Assembly: GCA_963753075.1 (NCBI GenBank) | Contig: CAVWAR010000017.1 | Coordinates: forward strand, 62,001-126,000 | DNA length: 64,000 bases | Direction: 5' to 3' | Source: Prado023 sp963753075 | GTDB taxonomy: Bacteria > Actinomycetota > Actinomycetes > S36-B12 > CAIYMF01 | Shown here: positions 7,585-16,614 of the stretch, piece after piece | How the letters are laid out: the number at the start of each line of letters is the position of its first letter | Numbering within the stretch: position 1 is the stretch's first letter | Program-made: the position numbers and the translations under genes | Notes under the pieces: model-generated | What the model was told of the DNA's origin: nothing | What the model saw: only the letters and a program-made list of their open reading frames with translations | The model's database searches: none

Positions 7585-8384
7585 GTGCCCTGCTCCAGAC
7601 CGTCGACCTGAGCATCTCCTACCAGCGCGACCGGCCGGTGCTGCGCGAGGTCAGCCTGGCGTTCCAGGCGGGTGAGTTCACGGGGATCGTCGGTCCATCC
7701 GGTTCCGGGAAGACGACGCTGCTGCGGGTCCTGATGGGCGCAATCGCTGCGCCCAAGCGCCAGGGGCGTGGCCAGGACCTGTGGCAGGGGCAGATCCAGC
7801 GCCGTCCTGGCCTGCGGCTGGCCTACGTGCCCCAGCTCGAGACGATCAACTGGGACTTCCCGGTCACGGTGTTCGAGTGCGTGCTGATGGGCCGGCCCCA
7901 GCACGGAGTCCACATGCGGGCCACCCCGACCGAGCGTGCCGAGGTGATGTCCGCCCTCGACCGGCTCGGGATCGCGCACCTCGCGGGACGGCACATCCGT
8001 GAGCTCTCCGGTGGCCAGCAGCAGCGGATGTTCCTCGCCCGGGCCCTGACCAGCCAGCCCGAGCTGCTGCTGCTCGACGAGCCGACCTCAGGGGTGGACA
8101 TCACCACACGGCATGCGGTCCTGCACCTGCTGGCTGACCTCAACGACTCAGGGATCGGCATCGTGCTCACCACCCACGACCTGAACGGGATGGCTGCGCA
8201 CCTGCCCAACCTCGTGTGCCTGAACCAACGGGTGATCGCCGAGGGACCACCGGCCGACGTGCTCACCGCCCCAGTGCTGGAGGCCACCTTCGGCGCGGGG
8301 CTCGACGTCCTGACCCACCTCGGGATGCCCGTGGTCGTCGACTCCGGCAGCGGACTGACCCCAGGGGGACCGGGCCATGACTGA
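7581..8384 (+). CDS. metal ABC transporter ATP-binding protein
   Basis: The 267-residue ATPase of the Zn/Mn importer. It shows Walker A GPSGSGKTT, a Q-loop region (YVPQLETINWDFPVTV), signature LSGGQQQR, Walker B LLLLDEPTSG and the switch His in LTTHDL. The QxxxxxWDFPVTVxxxV stretch is typical of the manganese/zinc (MntA/ZnuC-like) ATPases. GTG 7581 overlaps the stop of the binding-protein gene as GTGA, which implies coupled translation. A run of basic residues after Walker A (APKRQGRGQ) is a small insertion of unknown meaning. Confidence 0.92.
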   Translation: MSALLQTVDLSISYQRDRPVLREVSLAFQAGEFTGIVGPSGSGKTTLLRVLMGAIAAPKRQGRGQDLWQGQIQRRPGLRLAYVPQLETINWDFPVTVFECVLMGRPQHGVHMRATPTERAEVMSALDRLGIAHLAGRHIRELSGGQQQRMFLARALTSQPELLLLDEPTSGVDITTRHAVLHLLADLNDSGIGIVLTTHDLNGMAAHLPNLVCLNQRVIAEGPPADVLTAPVLEATFGAGLDVLTHLGMPVVVDSGSGLTPGGPGHD

Positions 8385-9264
8385 CCTGCTCGCCACGCTG
8401 CTCGACCCGTTCAGCTACCAGTTCTTCGTCAAGGGCATCATCGTCGCCACCATCTCCGGCGCCCTCCTGGGGTTGCTCGGGGTCTACATCGTGCTTCGAG
8501 GGATGAGCTACATCGGCCACGGCCTGTCACATGCGATCTTCGGCGGGTTCGCCGCCAGCCAACTGATCGCCTCGAGCTGGTACATGCTCGGGGCGGGCAT
8601 CTGGGGCGTTGCCTCCGCACTGGCCATCAACAGCGTCGCACGCAGGCATCGGATCGGCTCGGACGCTGCCATCGGCGTGGTCACGACCGCATCGTTCGCC
8701 CTGGGCGTCGCGCTCCTGGCGAAGTTCGGCAACCGTGGCCCGAGCTTCGATGCCGCGCTCTTCGGCTCCATCCTGGGGATCTCCCAGGGCCAGGTCTGGG
8801 CCCTGATCGCCATCAGTGCCGTCACCGTCGTCCTGGGGGTCCTGGGCTACCGAGCGCTGCTGTTCGCGACGTTCGACCCGGACGTGGCGCAGGCCTCCGG
8901 GGTCAACGTGGCACGCACGGACGCGATCTTCGTGAGCATCCTCAGCCTCGCGATCCTGGCCACCCTGACCGTCATCGGCGTGACCCTCGTCGCGGCGATG
9001 CTGGTCATCCCGGCGGTCACCGCACGTCTGCTCACCCAGTCCTTCCAACGGATGCTCGTGCTGTCCACGATCATCGGCTCGATCTGCGGCGGGCTGGGCA
9101 TGTACGCCTCGTACTTCGCCAATGTGCCCAGCGGCACCATGATCGTGCTGATCGCCGCCGGCGGGTTCCTGATCGCCCTGGGGCTGGGGCCGGCCGCGCG
9201 CCGTCGGGAGGCGAGCTCGGCGGAGGCTGCCGCGGGGCTCGTGTCGGGTCCAGTCAGGGCTTGA
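8377..9264 (+). CDS. metal ABC transporter permease (ZnuB/MntB family)
   Basis: A 295-residue integral membrane protein with seven to nine hydrophobic segments and the ABC-3 permease family features (ALLGLLGVYIVLRGMSYIGH near the start, ALLFATFDPDVAQASG in the middle). It forms the membrane channel with the ATPase encoded just upstream, whose 3' end it overlaps by 8 bases. Its last 11 bases overlap the 3' end of the convergent methyltransferase gene. The C-terminal tail (AARRREASSAEAAAG) is charged and probably cytoplasmic. Confidence 0.92.
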   Translation: MTDLLATLLDPFSYQFFVKGIIVATISGALLGLLGVYIVLRGMSYIGHGLSHAIFGGFAASQLIASSWYMLGAGIWGVASALAINSVARRHRIGSDAAIGVVTTASFALGVALLAKFGNRGPSFDAALFGSILGISQGQVWALIAISAVTVVLGVLGYRALLFATFDPDVAQASGVNVARTDAIFVSILSLAILATLTVIGVTLVAAMLVIPAVTARLLTQSFQRMLVLSTIIGSICGGLGMYASYFANVPSGTMIVLIAAGGFLIALGLGPAARRREASSAEAAAGLVSGPVRA

Positions 9265-10291
9265 CGGCGACGATGATGTCGCGGGTGATCGCCTGATCCA
9301 CCCGGTGCCCGAACTCGCGATACGGTCGCTCGTCGCAGACCCGCAGGCCGGCATCCGTGAGTACCGCCGCGGCGTCCTCGCGTCGTGCCACGTGGACGTT
9401 CCAGGCGATGCCGAGGGCTCCACCGCTGCGCAACAGATCGACCCAAGTCGGCAGCGCGGCGGTCAGCAGTTCCAGCGGGCTGCGCGCGGCACCCCGGTTC
9501 GCGGTGCGGCTGGCGTGCTGCACCCCGTAGGGAGCGTCGGTGACCAGGACGTCGGACCGGCCTCTGGGAAGGAACTCCAGGGCGCTCGTGGTGTCGGCGT
9601 TGATGACCGACAGCGTGACCGTATCGCCGGCGCGGTACCTGTCCTTGGACTCCGCGAGTGTCAGGTCGAAGCGCCGACCGGTCACGTGGCCATCGCGTTT
9701 GACACGGACGACCGCCGCCTGATGCTTGAGCCGCTTGCGCTTGACGTAGGTCTGCATGAACGTCGAGTACGCGTCGAAGTCCTTCGTGTCGATGTCGATC
9801 CCCGACGCGTCGTAGCCGTAGGTCAGGGCCTGGTTGAGAGTGGTGCCCCGCCCGCACAACGGGTCGGTCACGAGGAGCTTGCGGTCGAGCATCTGCGCGC
9901 CGAACCGCGACGACCACAGGGTCACGTTCAGCAGGAGCTTGGTGAACTGCTCGTTGGTCTTGCCGGGGTACTTCTGGATGGTCAGCAGGTCGTCATCGAA
10001 CCGGTCGAGCCGGCGGGCGGTCATCGGCCTGAGCAGGTCGCCGTCGACGACCTCGTACAGCGCATAGGCCGACGACAGGTTCGACAGGAGGCGCACGTCC
10101 CGGTCGTCGAGCTCCTCGGCAGAGAACGACAGGTAGTCAACGCCACTGATCGCCGTGGTGCCGATGTCCGAGAGGCGACGGTCGAGCACAGCCTCGTTGA
10201 GCACCGAGAGCTCCGCGACGCCCAGGCGGGTTGCGGCATCGGCGTACACTCGATTCGTCGACGGCAGGCTCAGCAGCAGGAACTGCGGCAC
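9254..10291 (-). CDS. TRM11-like SAM-dependent RNA/DNA methyltransferase
   Basis: A 345-residue protein with a Rossmann methyltransferase domain in its C-terminal two thirds. The SAM-binding motif is DPLCGRGTTLNQAL and the catalytic motif IV reads TDAPYGVQH, where TRM11/N2-guanine enzymes usually have D/N-P-P-Y. The N-terminal 120 residues lack an obvious THUMP signature. Related actinobacterial proteins are annotated as TRM11 family or TRM11-like; a tRNA guanine-N2 target is likely but unproven. GTG 10291 is preceded by GAGGGGG. The 3' end overlaps the convergent metal permease gene by 11 bp. Confidence 0.75.
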   Translation of the reverse strand: MPQFLLLSLPSTNRVYADAATRLGVAELSVLNEAVLDRRLSDIGTTAISGVDYLSFSAEELDDRDVRLLSNLSSAYALYEVVDGDLLRPMTARRLDRFDDDLLTIQKYPGKTNEQFTKLLLNVTLWSSRFGAQMLDRKLLVTDPLCGRGTTLNQALTYGYDASGIDIDTKDFDAYSTFMQTYVKRKRLKHQAAVVRVKRDGHVTGRRFDLTLAESKDRYRAGDTVTLSVINADTTSALEFLPRGRSDVLVTDAPYGVQHASRTANRGAARSPLELLTAALPTWVDLLRSGGALGIAWNVHVARREDAAAVLTDAGLRVCDERPYREFGHRVDQAITRDIIVAVKP

Positions 10292-10466
10292 GGCGCCCCC
10301 TCGCCTCGGGTGGGAACCCCACTCTCAGCGGGGCCAGTCGGCGCCCGCTCCGGATGGACTCTACCGAGCCGCGTCAGCGCAGGGTCACCGGCACTCGGGA
10401 TCGGGTGTTCGGGGTTGGGCAGGTCCCAGTTGGAGGTGAGCGCGCCCGCACGTCGGCGGTGCTCGG

Positions 10467-10472
10467 TAGGGT
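10467..10472 (+). promoter_or_regulatory. -10 hexamer TAGGGT, leaderless start of the acetyltransferase gene
   Basis: TAGGGT ends 6 bases before GTG 10479 with no room for a ribosome-binding site. This is the clearest leaderless start in the window. Confidence 0.55.
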
Positions 10473-10478
10473 CCAGCC

Positions 10479-11279
10479 GTGGAACCGGCCGAACTGCTGT
10501 CAGCCTACGACTCCCAGTTGCGCGAGGAGGCCGAGGTGGTGCGTGCCACGGCAATTGAGCGCCATGGGCCGCTGATGTGGGCGCAGTTCGATGACGGGGG
10601 CTTCGTCACCTACAGGAGCCTTGGCGGCATCGAGGGGGCGGCTCTCGACGCCCTGATCGACACGACAAGGGGGCACTTCCGCGATGAGACGGACGTCGGG
10701 ACCGTGGAGTGGAAGACCCGGGGCTACGACCAGCCGGCTGACCTCGGGGAGCGGCTGCAGGCGGGTGGCTTCGCGGCGCAGGAGGTCGAGACCGTGATGG
10801 TGGGGGAGGCCGCTTCCCTGGCGGTGGCGGTGGAGGTCCCACCCGACCTCGCGATCCGTCGGGCCGGCGATGGCTCCGACCTGCTCGCGGACGTAATCCG
10901 GGTCAGCGCGATGCAGAAGGCCGTCTTCGGGCGCGACTCGGGAAGGGACCACGAGCGCGTCGCCGGCCAACTGGCCACGGACCCGGAGCACTACCAGATG
11001 TGGTTCGCTGAGGTGGGCGAGCAGGTGGTAGGCGCCGGCACTCTCGACATCGTGCGGCGGACCGAGTTCGCAGGGCTCTGGGGCGGAGGAGTCGTCGCTC
11101 GGTGGTGGGGGCGGGGGATCTATCGCGCCCTGGTGTCGGTCCGGGCGCGGGCGGCATTGGAGCTCGGTAGTCGGTTCATGCACAGCGACTGCACCGCGAT
11201 GTCTCGGCCGATCCTCGAACGCAGCGGTCTCGTCGCGGTCACCACCACCACGCCCTACGAGTGGCGGCGGGAGGGCTGA
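10479..11279 (+). CDS. GNAT-family N-acetyltransferase
   Basis: A 266-residue protein whose C-terminal half is a GNAT fold. The acetyl-CoA pyrophosphate-binding region is VVARWWGRGIYRALVSVRAR, which carries the family's R/Q-x-x-G-x-G/A pattern as RGIYRA, and the following strand reads FMHSDCTAMSRPILERSGL. The N-terminal 120 residues may be a degenerate second GNAT lobe; the acceptor cannot be predicted. GTG 10479 follows a -10 hexamer by only 6 bases. The gene ends in a hairpin shared with the convergent SDR gene. Confidence 0.8.
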   Translation: MEPAELLSAYDSQLREEAEVVRATAIERHGPLMWAQFDDGGFVTYRSLGGIEGAALDALIDTTRGHFRDETDVGTVEWKTRGYDQPADLGERLQAGGFAAQEVETVMVGEAASLAVAVEVPPDLAIRRAGDGSDLLADVIRVSAMQKAVFGRDSGRDHERVAGQLATDPEHYQMWFAEVGEQVVGAGTLDIVRRTEFAGLWGGGVVARWWGRGIYRALVSVRARAALELGSRFMHSDCTAMSRPILERSGLVAVTTTTPYEWRREG

Positions 11280-11284
11280 GGCAG

Positions 11285-11312
11285 TGCCTTCGGACGTCGT
11301 CAGGCGAAGGCA
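11285..11312. terminator. bidirectional hairpin between convergent genes
   Basis: TGCCTTCG (11285-11292) pairs exactly with CGAAGGCA (11305-11312) around a 12-base loop. It starts 5 bases after the acetyltransferase stop and overlaps the last codons of the SDR gene. Confidence 0.45.
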
Positions 11313-11995
11313 GAGCTCGGCAGGTCCGTGTCGCCCGCGGTGATGGCGGTCAGGATCCGCCGCGCCACGGCGTCGGGGTCCAGCCCCGTGGGGAGCCTGG
11401 GGGTGGTGCCGAACATGGGCCGATCGGCCAGCCCGGTCTCGGTGTGCGGCGGCCGGGCATCGACCAGTCGGATCCTCGAGCGGCGCAGCTCGCGGGCTGC
11501 GGCCTGGTCGAAGCCTGCCAACGCGGCCTTGGTCGCCGAGTAGGCGGCCATCCCGGGCATGGGCGTCTCGGCGACCACGGCGCTGATGTGCACGACGAAC
11601 GGCATGCGGCCCTCGGCGGCAGAGGCCTGCAGGTGTGGCAGTGCGGCCCGCAGGAGTCGGATCGGCGCCAACGTATTGAGTGTGAACAGGTCCACCAGCA
11701 CCTGGTCGGGGGTCTCGGTCGCGGGTCCGAAGGCCACGGACCCGGCGGCGAAGACAACGCCGTCGAGCCGTCCGTGGGCGTCAACGGCGCGCCGTACGAC
11801 TGCGTCAGCGGCCCCAGCCTTGCGCAGGTCGGCCGACACGGCGAGGGCATCCAGGTCCAGAGCCGCGAGTCGATCGGCATCCCGACCGGTGATCGTCAGG
11901 AGTGCACCCGCGGCTGCGAGCTGCCGGGAGATGGGGGCGCCGAGCCCCCCGGTGGCCCCGGCGACCAGCACACTCGCCCCGGTTAGATCGGTCAT
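11300..11995 (-). CDS. short-chain dehydrogenase/reductase
   Basis: A 231-residue NAD(P)-dependent oxidoreductase of the classical SDR fold. The cofactor motif is VAGATGGLGAPI near residue 9, the structural motif is reduced to FAAGSV in place of NNAG, the catalytic serine is in HISAV and the YxxxK pair is in AAYSATKAA. Classical SDRs are about 250 residues, so this is a compact member; its substrate is unknown. ATG 11995 is preferred over the longer frame because AGGGTGAG precedes it. It lies 49 bp downstream of lacI on the same strand and may be the last gene of the sugar operon. Confidence 0.85.
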   Translation of the reverse strand: MTDLTGASVLVAGATGGLGAPISRQLAAAGALLTITGRDADRLAALDLDALAVSADLRKAGAADAVVRRAVDAHGRLDGVVFAAGSVAFGPATETPDQVLVDLFTLNTLAPIRLLRAALPHLQASAAEGRMPFVVHISAVVAETPMPGMAAYSATKAALAGFDQAAARELRRSRIRLVDARPPHTETGLADRPMFGTTPRLPTGLDPDAVARRILTAITAGDTDLPSSAFA

Positions 11996-12044
11996 GGATC
12001 TCACCCTGCCACGCTCGAGCCGGGTCGGCACGCGGGCTCCGAGG

Positions 12045-13097
12045 TCATGCTGAGTCGCGCACCACGAGTTTGACCGGCAGGACCAGGTGATCGCGGCCGC
12101 TCAGGTCGGGGATGCCCGGTTCGTCGGCCACCTCGATGTCGGGGCGGTTCAACTCCAGGTAGAGCCGCACCATCGCGCGGCCCTGGACGATCGGGGCCTG
12201 CCGGATTGTGGTCAGCGGGGGATCGGAGGTCAGGGCGAACTCGTTGTCGTCGAACCCGACGATGGCGACATCCTGGGGAACCTCCAGACCTGCCGTGCGC
12301 AACGCCGCCAGTGCGCCGAGCGCCATGAGGTCAGAGGCCACGAACAGCCCGTCGAGGTCGGGGCACCGCTCGAGCAGGCGTTGGGTGGCCTGCTCACCTC
12401 CGCGCTGCGTGAAGTCCCCGTTCACGACGCAGTCCTCGCGGAAGGAGGTGCCCAGTGAGTCCCGGAAGCCGGTCAACCTGTCGACACCGGCGCCCATGTC
12501 CGGCGGTCCGGTGATCGTTCCGATGCGTCGCCGTCCCACCGAGAGCAGGTGCTCCGCGGCGATCTGCGCCCCGATCACGTTTGCGTTGTCGACGTACGGT
12601 GCAACCAGGTCCGGGTGCGTCGGCCGGCCTCCGATGACGTACGGCGTGCCCAGCGTGGCCAGCTCCTCGGGCAGCCCGTCGCCGGCGTGTCCGGAGATGA
12701 GCAGCACGCCGCTCAGCGGCCAGACCTTCAGGGACCGCTTGACGCGCTCAAGATCCTCGAAGTCCTGAGCCATCAGGAGTACAAGCTGCAGATTCGCCCG
12801 GTTGGCCTCGATGCTCACGCCCCGCACGATGCCGCTGAAGAACGGGTCCCCGAAGACTCGCGTGGCTGGCTCCGAGGCGACGAGCGCGATGGCGTCGGAG
12901 CGACGGGTCATCAACGACCGCGCAGCCTGGTTGGGGACGTACCCCAGCTCGTCGACCACCTTCGCCACTCGCTCGCGCAGCTCGGGAGCGACACTGGCCT
13001 GGGAGTTCACGACACGGGACACGGTCGCCCGGGAGACGCCAGCGCGCGCGGCAACGTCATCGAGTGTCGGGCGCGCGACCCGGTGGGTGGGCGTCAT
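12045..13097 (-). CDS. LacI-family transcriptional regulator of the glycan locus
   Basis: A 350-residue repressor. The N-terminal helix-turn-helix reads PTLDDVAARAGVSRATVSRV (about residues 10-29) with the LacI hinge helix SLMTRRSDAIAL, followed by a periplasmic-binding-protein-like sensor domain that ends in the usual VGFDDNEFA and PPLTTIRQ segments. Its ATG overlaps the stop of the beta-glucosidase gene (ATGA), so it is translated with the enzymes it controls. Three copies of a GAGAGC-GCTCTC palindrome in this locus are its probable operators. The ligand is probably a sugar from the imported glycan. Confidence 0.92.
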   Translation of the reverse strand: MTPTHRVARPTLDDVAARAGVSRATVSRVVNSQASVAPELRERVAKVVDELGYVPNQAARSLMTRRSDAIALVASEPATRVFGDPFFSGIVRGVSIEANRANLQLVLLMAQDFEDLERVKRSLKVWPLSGVLLISGHAGDGLPEELATLGTPYVIGGRPTHPDLVAPYVDNANVIGAQIAAEHLLSVGRRRIGTITGPPDMGAGVDRLTGFRDSLGTSFREDCVVNGDFTQRGGEQATQRLLERCPDLDGLFVASDLMALGALAALRTAGLEVPQDVAIVGFDDNEFALTSDPPLTTIRQAPIVQGRAMVRLYLELNRPDIEVADEPGIPDLSGRDHLVLPVKLVVRDSA

Positions 13098-14500
13098 GGC
13101 GCACGTCCGGCTGAGGGCAAATCACTGGACGTGGGCTGCAGGCGGCTGTTCCTGGCCGTCTCGGCGAACCAGCGCGCGCTGCTCTTGGGATGTCGGGCCA
13201 TCGTGTCGTAGTCGACGTAGACGATGCCGAATCGCTTCGCGTAGCCCTCTGCCCATTCGAAGTTGTCCAGCAACGACCACGCGAAGTAGCCGCGGACGTC
13301 GGCGCCTCGGGCGATCGCGTCGTGCACGGCACCCACGTGTCCGGCGAAGTAGGCAAGCCGGCCGGGATCCTCCACCTGGCCCGTCGACTCGAGCACGTCA
13401 GGGAACGCCGCGCCGTTCTCGGTCACGACCACCGGGATGCCGTACTCCGTTTGCAGCTTCACGAGCAGGTCGGCGAACGCGCCGGGGTTGATCTCCCACC
13501 CCATCCCCGTGAGCGTGCCCTCCGGCGGCAGCACTCGGATGCCCCGGTCTGCCGGGAAGCTGGTCCTCGCGGCGGCGTCGGGCTCCCAACCGGCACGAAG
13601 CGGAGCGTAGTAGTTGACGCCGAGCAGATCGATCGGCCGGCTGATGACCGCAAGGTCACCGGGCTCCACGAACTCCCAATCGGTGAGGTCTGCGGTGGCG
13701 GCGATCACATCCCGGGGGTAGGTCCCGCGCAGGACCGGGTCCAGGTAGGCCCGGTTCTGGAAGCCGTCCATGAGATCCGCGGCAGCGGCATCCTCCGGGC
13801 TGTCGGATGCGGGCAGCACCGGCCAGAGGTTCAGGGTGATCGCCAGCTGCTCCTCCGGCCTCGCCTGCGCCCGCATCGCATCGATCGCCATGCCGTGGCC
13901 GAGCAGCAGGTGGTGCATCGCCGCCAGCGCCTGTCCGGGCTCCGTGCGCCCCGGGGCGTGGACGCCGGACCAGTACCCCAGGTTGGCCGTGCACCAGGGC
14001 TCGTTCAGCGTGGTCCACAGGTCGACCCGGTCGCCCAGGGCGCCGTGCACGAGGGCGGCGTAGTCAGCGAACCGGCGCGCCGTGTCGCGCTCGGGCCAGC
14101 CGCCCGCGTCCTCGAGGGCCTGCGGCAGGTCCCAGTGGTACAGGGTCACGGCCGGTGCGATCCCGCGCGCAAGCAGTGCGTCGACCAATCGGTCGTAGAA
14201 GGCAAGTCCCCGACTGTTCGCGGTCCCAGTCCCGTCGGGCTGGATCCGGGGCCAGGCGATCGAGAACCGATAGGCCGCCAGGTTGAGCGAGGCCATCAAG
14301 TCGACGTCCTCGCGGTACCGGTGGTAGTGGTCGGCGGCGACGTCACCAGTGTCACCGCCCACCACAGCCCCGGGCGTGTGGCTGAACGTGTCCCAGATGG
14401 AGGGCCCTCGCCCGTCCTCATGGACGGCGCCCTCAATCTGGTACGCGGCTGTGGCTGCCCCCCAGAGGAAGCCCTCGGGGAAGCGGCCCGCTGTGCTCAT
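13094..14500 (-). CDS. GH1 beta-glucosidase
   Basis: A 468-residue glycoside hydrolase family 1 enzyme, the usual length. The N-terminal signature FLWGAATAAYQIEGA is present. The acid/base is Glu167 in TLNEPW and the nucleophile is Glu361 in VTENGAAF; the subsite -1 region GYFAWSLLDNFEWAEGY is complete. There is no signal peptide, so it works in the cytoplasm on sugars brought in by the ABC transporter. It overlaps the upstream permease gene and the downstream lacI gene by 4 bases each. A beta-linked gluco-oligosaccharide is the most likely substrate. Confidence 0.93.
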   Translation of the reverse strand: MSTAGRFPEGFLWGAATAAYQIEGAVHEDGRGPSIWDTFSHTPGAVVGGDTGDVAADHYHRYREDVDLMASLNLAAYRFSIAWPRIQPDGTGTANSRGLAFYDRLVDALLARGIAPAVTLYHWDLPQALEDAGGWPERDTARRFADYAALVHGALGDRVDLWTTLNEPWCTANLGYWSGVHAPGRTEPGQALAAMHHLLLGHGMAIDAMRAQARPEEQLAITLNLWPVLPASDSPEDAAAADLMDGFQNRAYLDPVLRGTYPRDVIAATADLTDWEFVEPGDLAVISRPIDLLGVNYYAPLRAGWEPDAAARTSFPADRGIRVLPPEGTLTGMGWEINPGAFADLLVKLQTEYGIPVVVTENGAAFPDVLESTGQVEDPGRLAYFAGHVGAVHDAIARGADVRGYFAWSLLDNFEWAEGYAKRFGIVYVDYDTMARHPKSSARWFAETARNSRLQPTSSDLPSAGRAP

Positions 14501-15411
14501 CCCTTGACGGCCCCGGCCATGATGCCCGAGACGAGCTGCTTGCCAGCCACGATGAACAGCAGGATCAGCGGGACTGTCGCCAGGACCACGCCGGCCATGA
14601 TCAGCGAGAAGTCCTTGAAGTAGGAAGCCTGGAGCAGCTGCAGGCTTACCGGCAATGTCGGGTTGGTGGATCCGAGCACGATGAACGGCCAGAAGAAGTT
14701 CGTCCACGAGGCGACGAACGTGAACAGCGCCAGCATCGCCGCGGCCGGCTTGGCTGCCGGCAGCGCCACGTGCCAGAACGTGCGGATCATCGAGCAGCCG
14801 TCGACCCGGGCCGCCTCGATCAACTCGAAGGGCAGCGTCTCCTCGAAGTACTGGGTCATCCAGAAGACGCCGAAGGCCGTGACCATGCCCGGGACGATGA
14901 CCGCGATCAACTTGCCGGTCCAACCGAGCTCGGACATCAGGATGAACAGCGGGACGACGCCCAGCTGGGTGGGCACAGCCATTGTGGCGATCACGAACAC
15001 CAGCAGGGCTCGTCGGCCACGGAAGCGCAGCTTGGCGAACGAGAAGCCAGCCAGCGTCGCGAACAGGACCACGCTGACCGAGGTGATGACCGCAACGATG
15101 ACGGAGTTCCACAGGGCCTGCCAGAACTTGATGTCTGATTCCAGAACCCGGCGCGCATTGTCGATGAAGTTGCCCCCGGGGATCAGCGACGGGATCGGGT
15201 TCTGCGCGATGGTCTGGGCGTCTGAGGACGCCAGCAGGAACGTGTAGTAGATCGGGTAGAACGAGATCAGCAGGACGATGGCCAGGAGGGTGTAGGTGAC
15301 CCAGCCGCCCCTGCGGTTGGAGCCAACGCCCGTGGCGCGACTCTTGCGTCGCCGAGCGTACTTGGCGGCGCCCTTGCCTGCGGTCTGCTCGACAACGCCG
15401 ATGGAGCTCAT
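14497..15411 (-). CDS. sugar ABC transporter permease (MalG type)
   Basis: A 304-residue inner-membrane permease with six predicted helices. The ATPase-contact motif EAA reads EAARVDGCSMIRTFWHVALP in the second half, as expected for MalG-type sugar permeases. The N-terminal 30 residues are basic and cytoplasmic. ATG 15411 shares one base with the stop of the upstream permease gene (TGATG). No ATPase gene is present in the locus, so the transporter probably uses a shared MsiK-like ATPase, as is common in actinomycetes. Confidence 0.9.
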   Translation of the reverse strand: MSSIGVVEQTAGKGAAKYARRRKSRATGVGSNRRGGWVTYTLLAIVLLISFYPIYYTFLLASSDAQTIAQNPIPSLIPGGNFIDNARRVLESDIKFWQALWNSVIVAVITSVSVVLFATLAGFSFAKLRFRGRRALLVFVIATMAVPTQLGVVPLFILMSELGWTGKLIAVIVPGMVTAFGVFWMTQYFEETLPFELIEAARVDGCSMIRTFWHVALPAAKPAAAMLALFTFVASWTNFFWPFIVLGSTNPTLPVSLQLLQASYFKDFSLIMAGVVLATVPLILLFIVAGKQLVSGIMAGAVKG

Positions 15412-16391
15412 CACTTGTCCCCTTTCGAGTCGGTCCCCGAGATCCGCTGGGTTACCTTGAAGTTGATTCCTCCGATGACAAGGATGATGAGGAACAGGAT
15501 CCACGCCACGGCCGAGGCTCTACCGAAACTCTTCTGGGCACCCCAGCCGAGCTCGTAGAGATACATCGTCACGGTCATCCACTGCCGGTCGTTGCCGCCC
15601 TGGCCGGCCTGGTCGAACATGCGCGGCTCGTCGAAGATCTGCAGGCCGCCGATGGTCGAGGTGATCACCACGAAGATGATCGTCGGCCGCAGGGATGGGA
15701 TCGTGATCGACCGGAACGACTTCCAGCGGCCGGCACCGTCCACCACTGCGGCTTCGTAGAGATCGTTGGGGATGGCTTGCATCCCAGCCAGCAGGATCAG
15801 GGTGGTGTAGCCGGTCCAGCGGAAGTCGACCATCGTTGCGATGGCGACGTGGCTGGCCAGCACGTCGGCGTGCCAACGGATCGGGTCGATGCCGAAGTTG
15901 CCGAGGATGGCGTTGGCCATGCCGGACTGGTCGGCGAAGATCTTGGAGAAGATCATGCCCACCGCGACGGGCATGACCACATAGGGGAGTAGGACGCCCA
16001 TCCGCCAGAAGGTCTTCGCCCTCAGGTTGGCGTCGAGCATCGCGGCCAACCACAGGCCGATCAGGACCTGGGGCACCGAGGAGAGCAGGAAGATGCTGAA
16101 GGTGTTGCGCAGGCCCTTCCAGAACAGCGGCTGCTGGATGACCTGCTGGTAGTTCTCCAGGCCGACGAACTCGCCCTTGCCTCCGATCAGGTTCCAGTCG
16201 TGCACCGACACGAAGGCCGTGTACGCGAGGGGGAACAGCCCGACCAGCGCGAAGATGATGAAGAAGGGCGCGACGTACAGGTACGGCGAGTACTTCCGGT
16301 CCCAATGGTTCAACCGGGTCCGGCGAGCCAACGTGCGGTCCGCCTCCGACTCCGCCTTCAGCGGGACCACAGGAGCTGAGTTCATCGACAT
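15411..16391 (-). CDS. sugar ABC transporter permease (MalF type)
   Basis: A 326-residue permease with six predicted helices and the EAA motif EAAVVDGAGRWKSFRSITIP. It pairs with the MalG-type permease downstream. Three in-frame ATG codons lie at 16397, 16391 and 16385; 16391 is preferred because GAGG lies 6 bases upstream. A LacI-type operator at 16490-16501 and a hairpin at 16518-16560 separate it from the binding-protein gene, so the permease-GH1-lacI genes may have their own repressed promoter in addition to read-through. Confidence 0.9.
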   Translation of the reverse strand: MSMNSAPVVPLKAESEADRTLARRTRLNHWDRKYSPYLYVAPFFIIFALVGLFPLAYTAFVSVHDWNLIGGKGEFVGLENYQQVIQQPLFWKGLRNTFSIFLLSSVPQVLIGLWLAAMLDANLRAKTFWRMGVLLPYVVMPVAVGMIFSKIFADQSGMANAILGNFGIDPIRWHADVLASHVAIATMVDFRWTGYTTLILLAGMQAIPNDLYEAAVVDGAGRWKSFRSITIPSLRPTIIFVVITSTIGGLQIFDEPRMFDQAGQGGNDRQWMTVTMYLYELGWGAQKSFGRASAVAWILFLIILVIGGINFKVTQRISGTDSKGDK

Positions 16392-16489
16392 GAGCATCCT
16401 CGTCTGCGACTCCGGCGGAGTCTGGGCCTGCCGGCGACCGCGCTCTCGGGGAGGTGGATCTGGGATGGTGCGTGCGTTGCGAGCCTAGT

Positions 16490-16501
16490 GGGAGCGCTCT
16501 C
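16490..16501. promoter_or_regulatory. LacI-type operator 1 (before the permeases)
   Basis: GGGAGCGCTCTC matches the palindrome GAGAGC-GCTCTC at 11 of 12 positions and lies about 100 bases upstream of the MalF-type permease gene. Confidence 0.6.
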
Positions 16502-16517
16502 CAGCCGTCTCGCTGAC

Positions 16518-16560
16518 GCGGGCACGACCGGGAAGAAAGCGGAAGAACCCGGTCGCCCGC
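16518..16560 (-). terminator. hairpin after the binding-lipoprotein gene
   Basis: GCGGGCACGACCGGG (16518-16532) pairs with CCCGGTCGCCCGC (16548-16560), with a two-base bulge in the left arm and a 15-base loop. It lies 55 bases downstream of the binding-protein stop. A partial terminator here would explain higher expression of the binding protein than of the permeases, a usual feature of such operons. Confidence 0.55.
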
Positions 16561-16614
16561 CCGCACCCCTCACCGAGGTGGCCTGGGATACGGGGCGGAC
16601 GGCCGGGTCAGCCG

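Noticed and set aside
10292..10478. A possible riboswitch in the gap before the acetyltransferase gene
   Set aside because: No conserved riboswitch core was found and the gene appears leaderless, leaving no room for a leader element.
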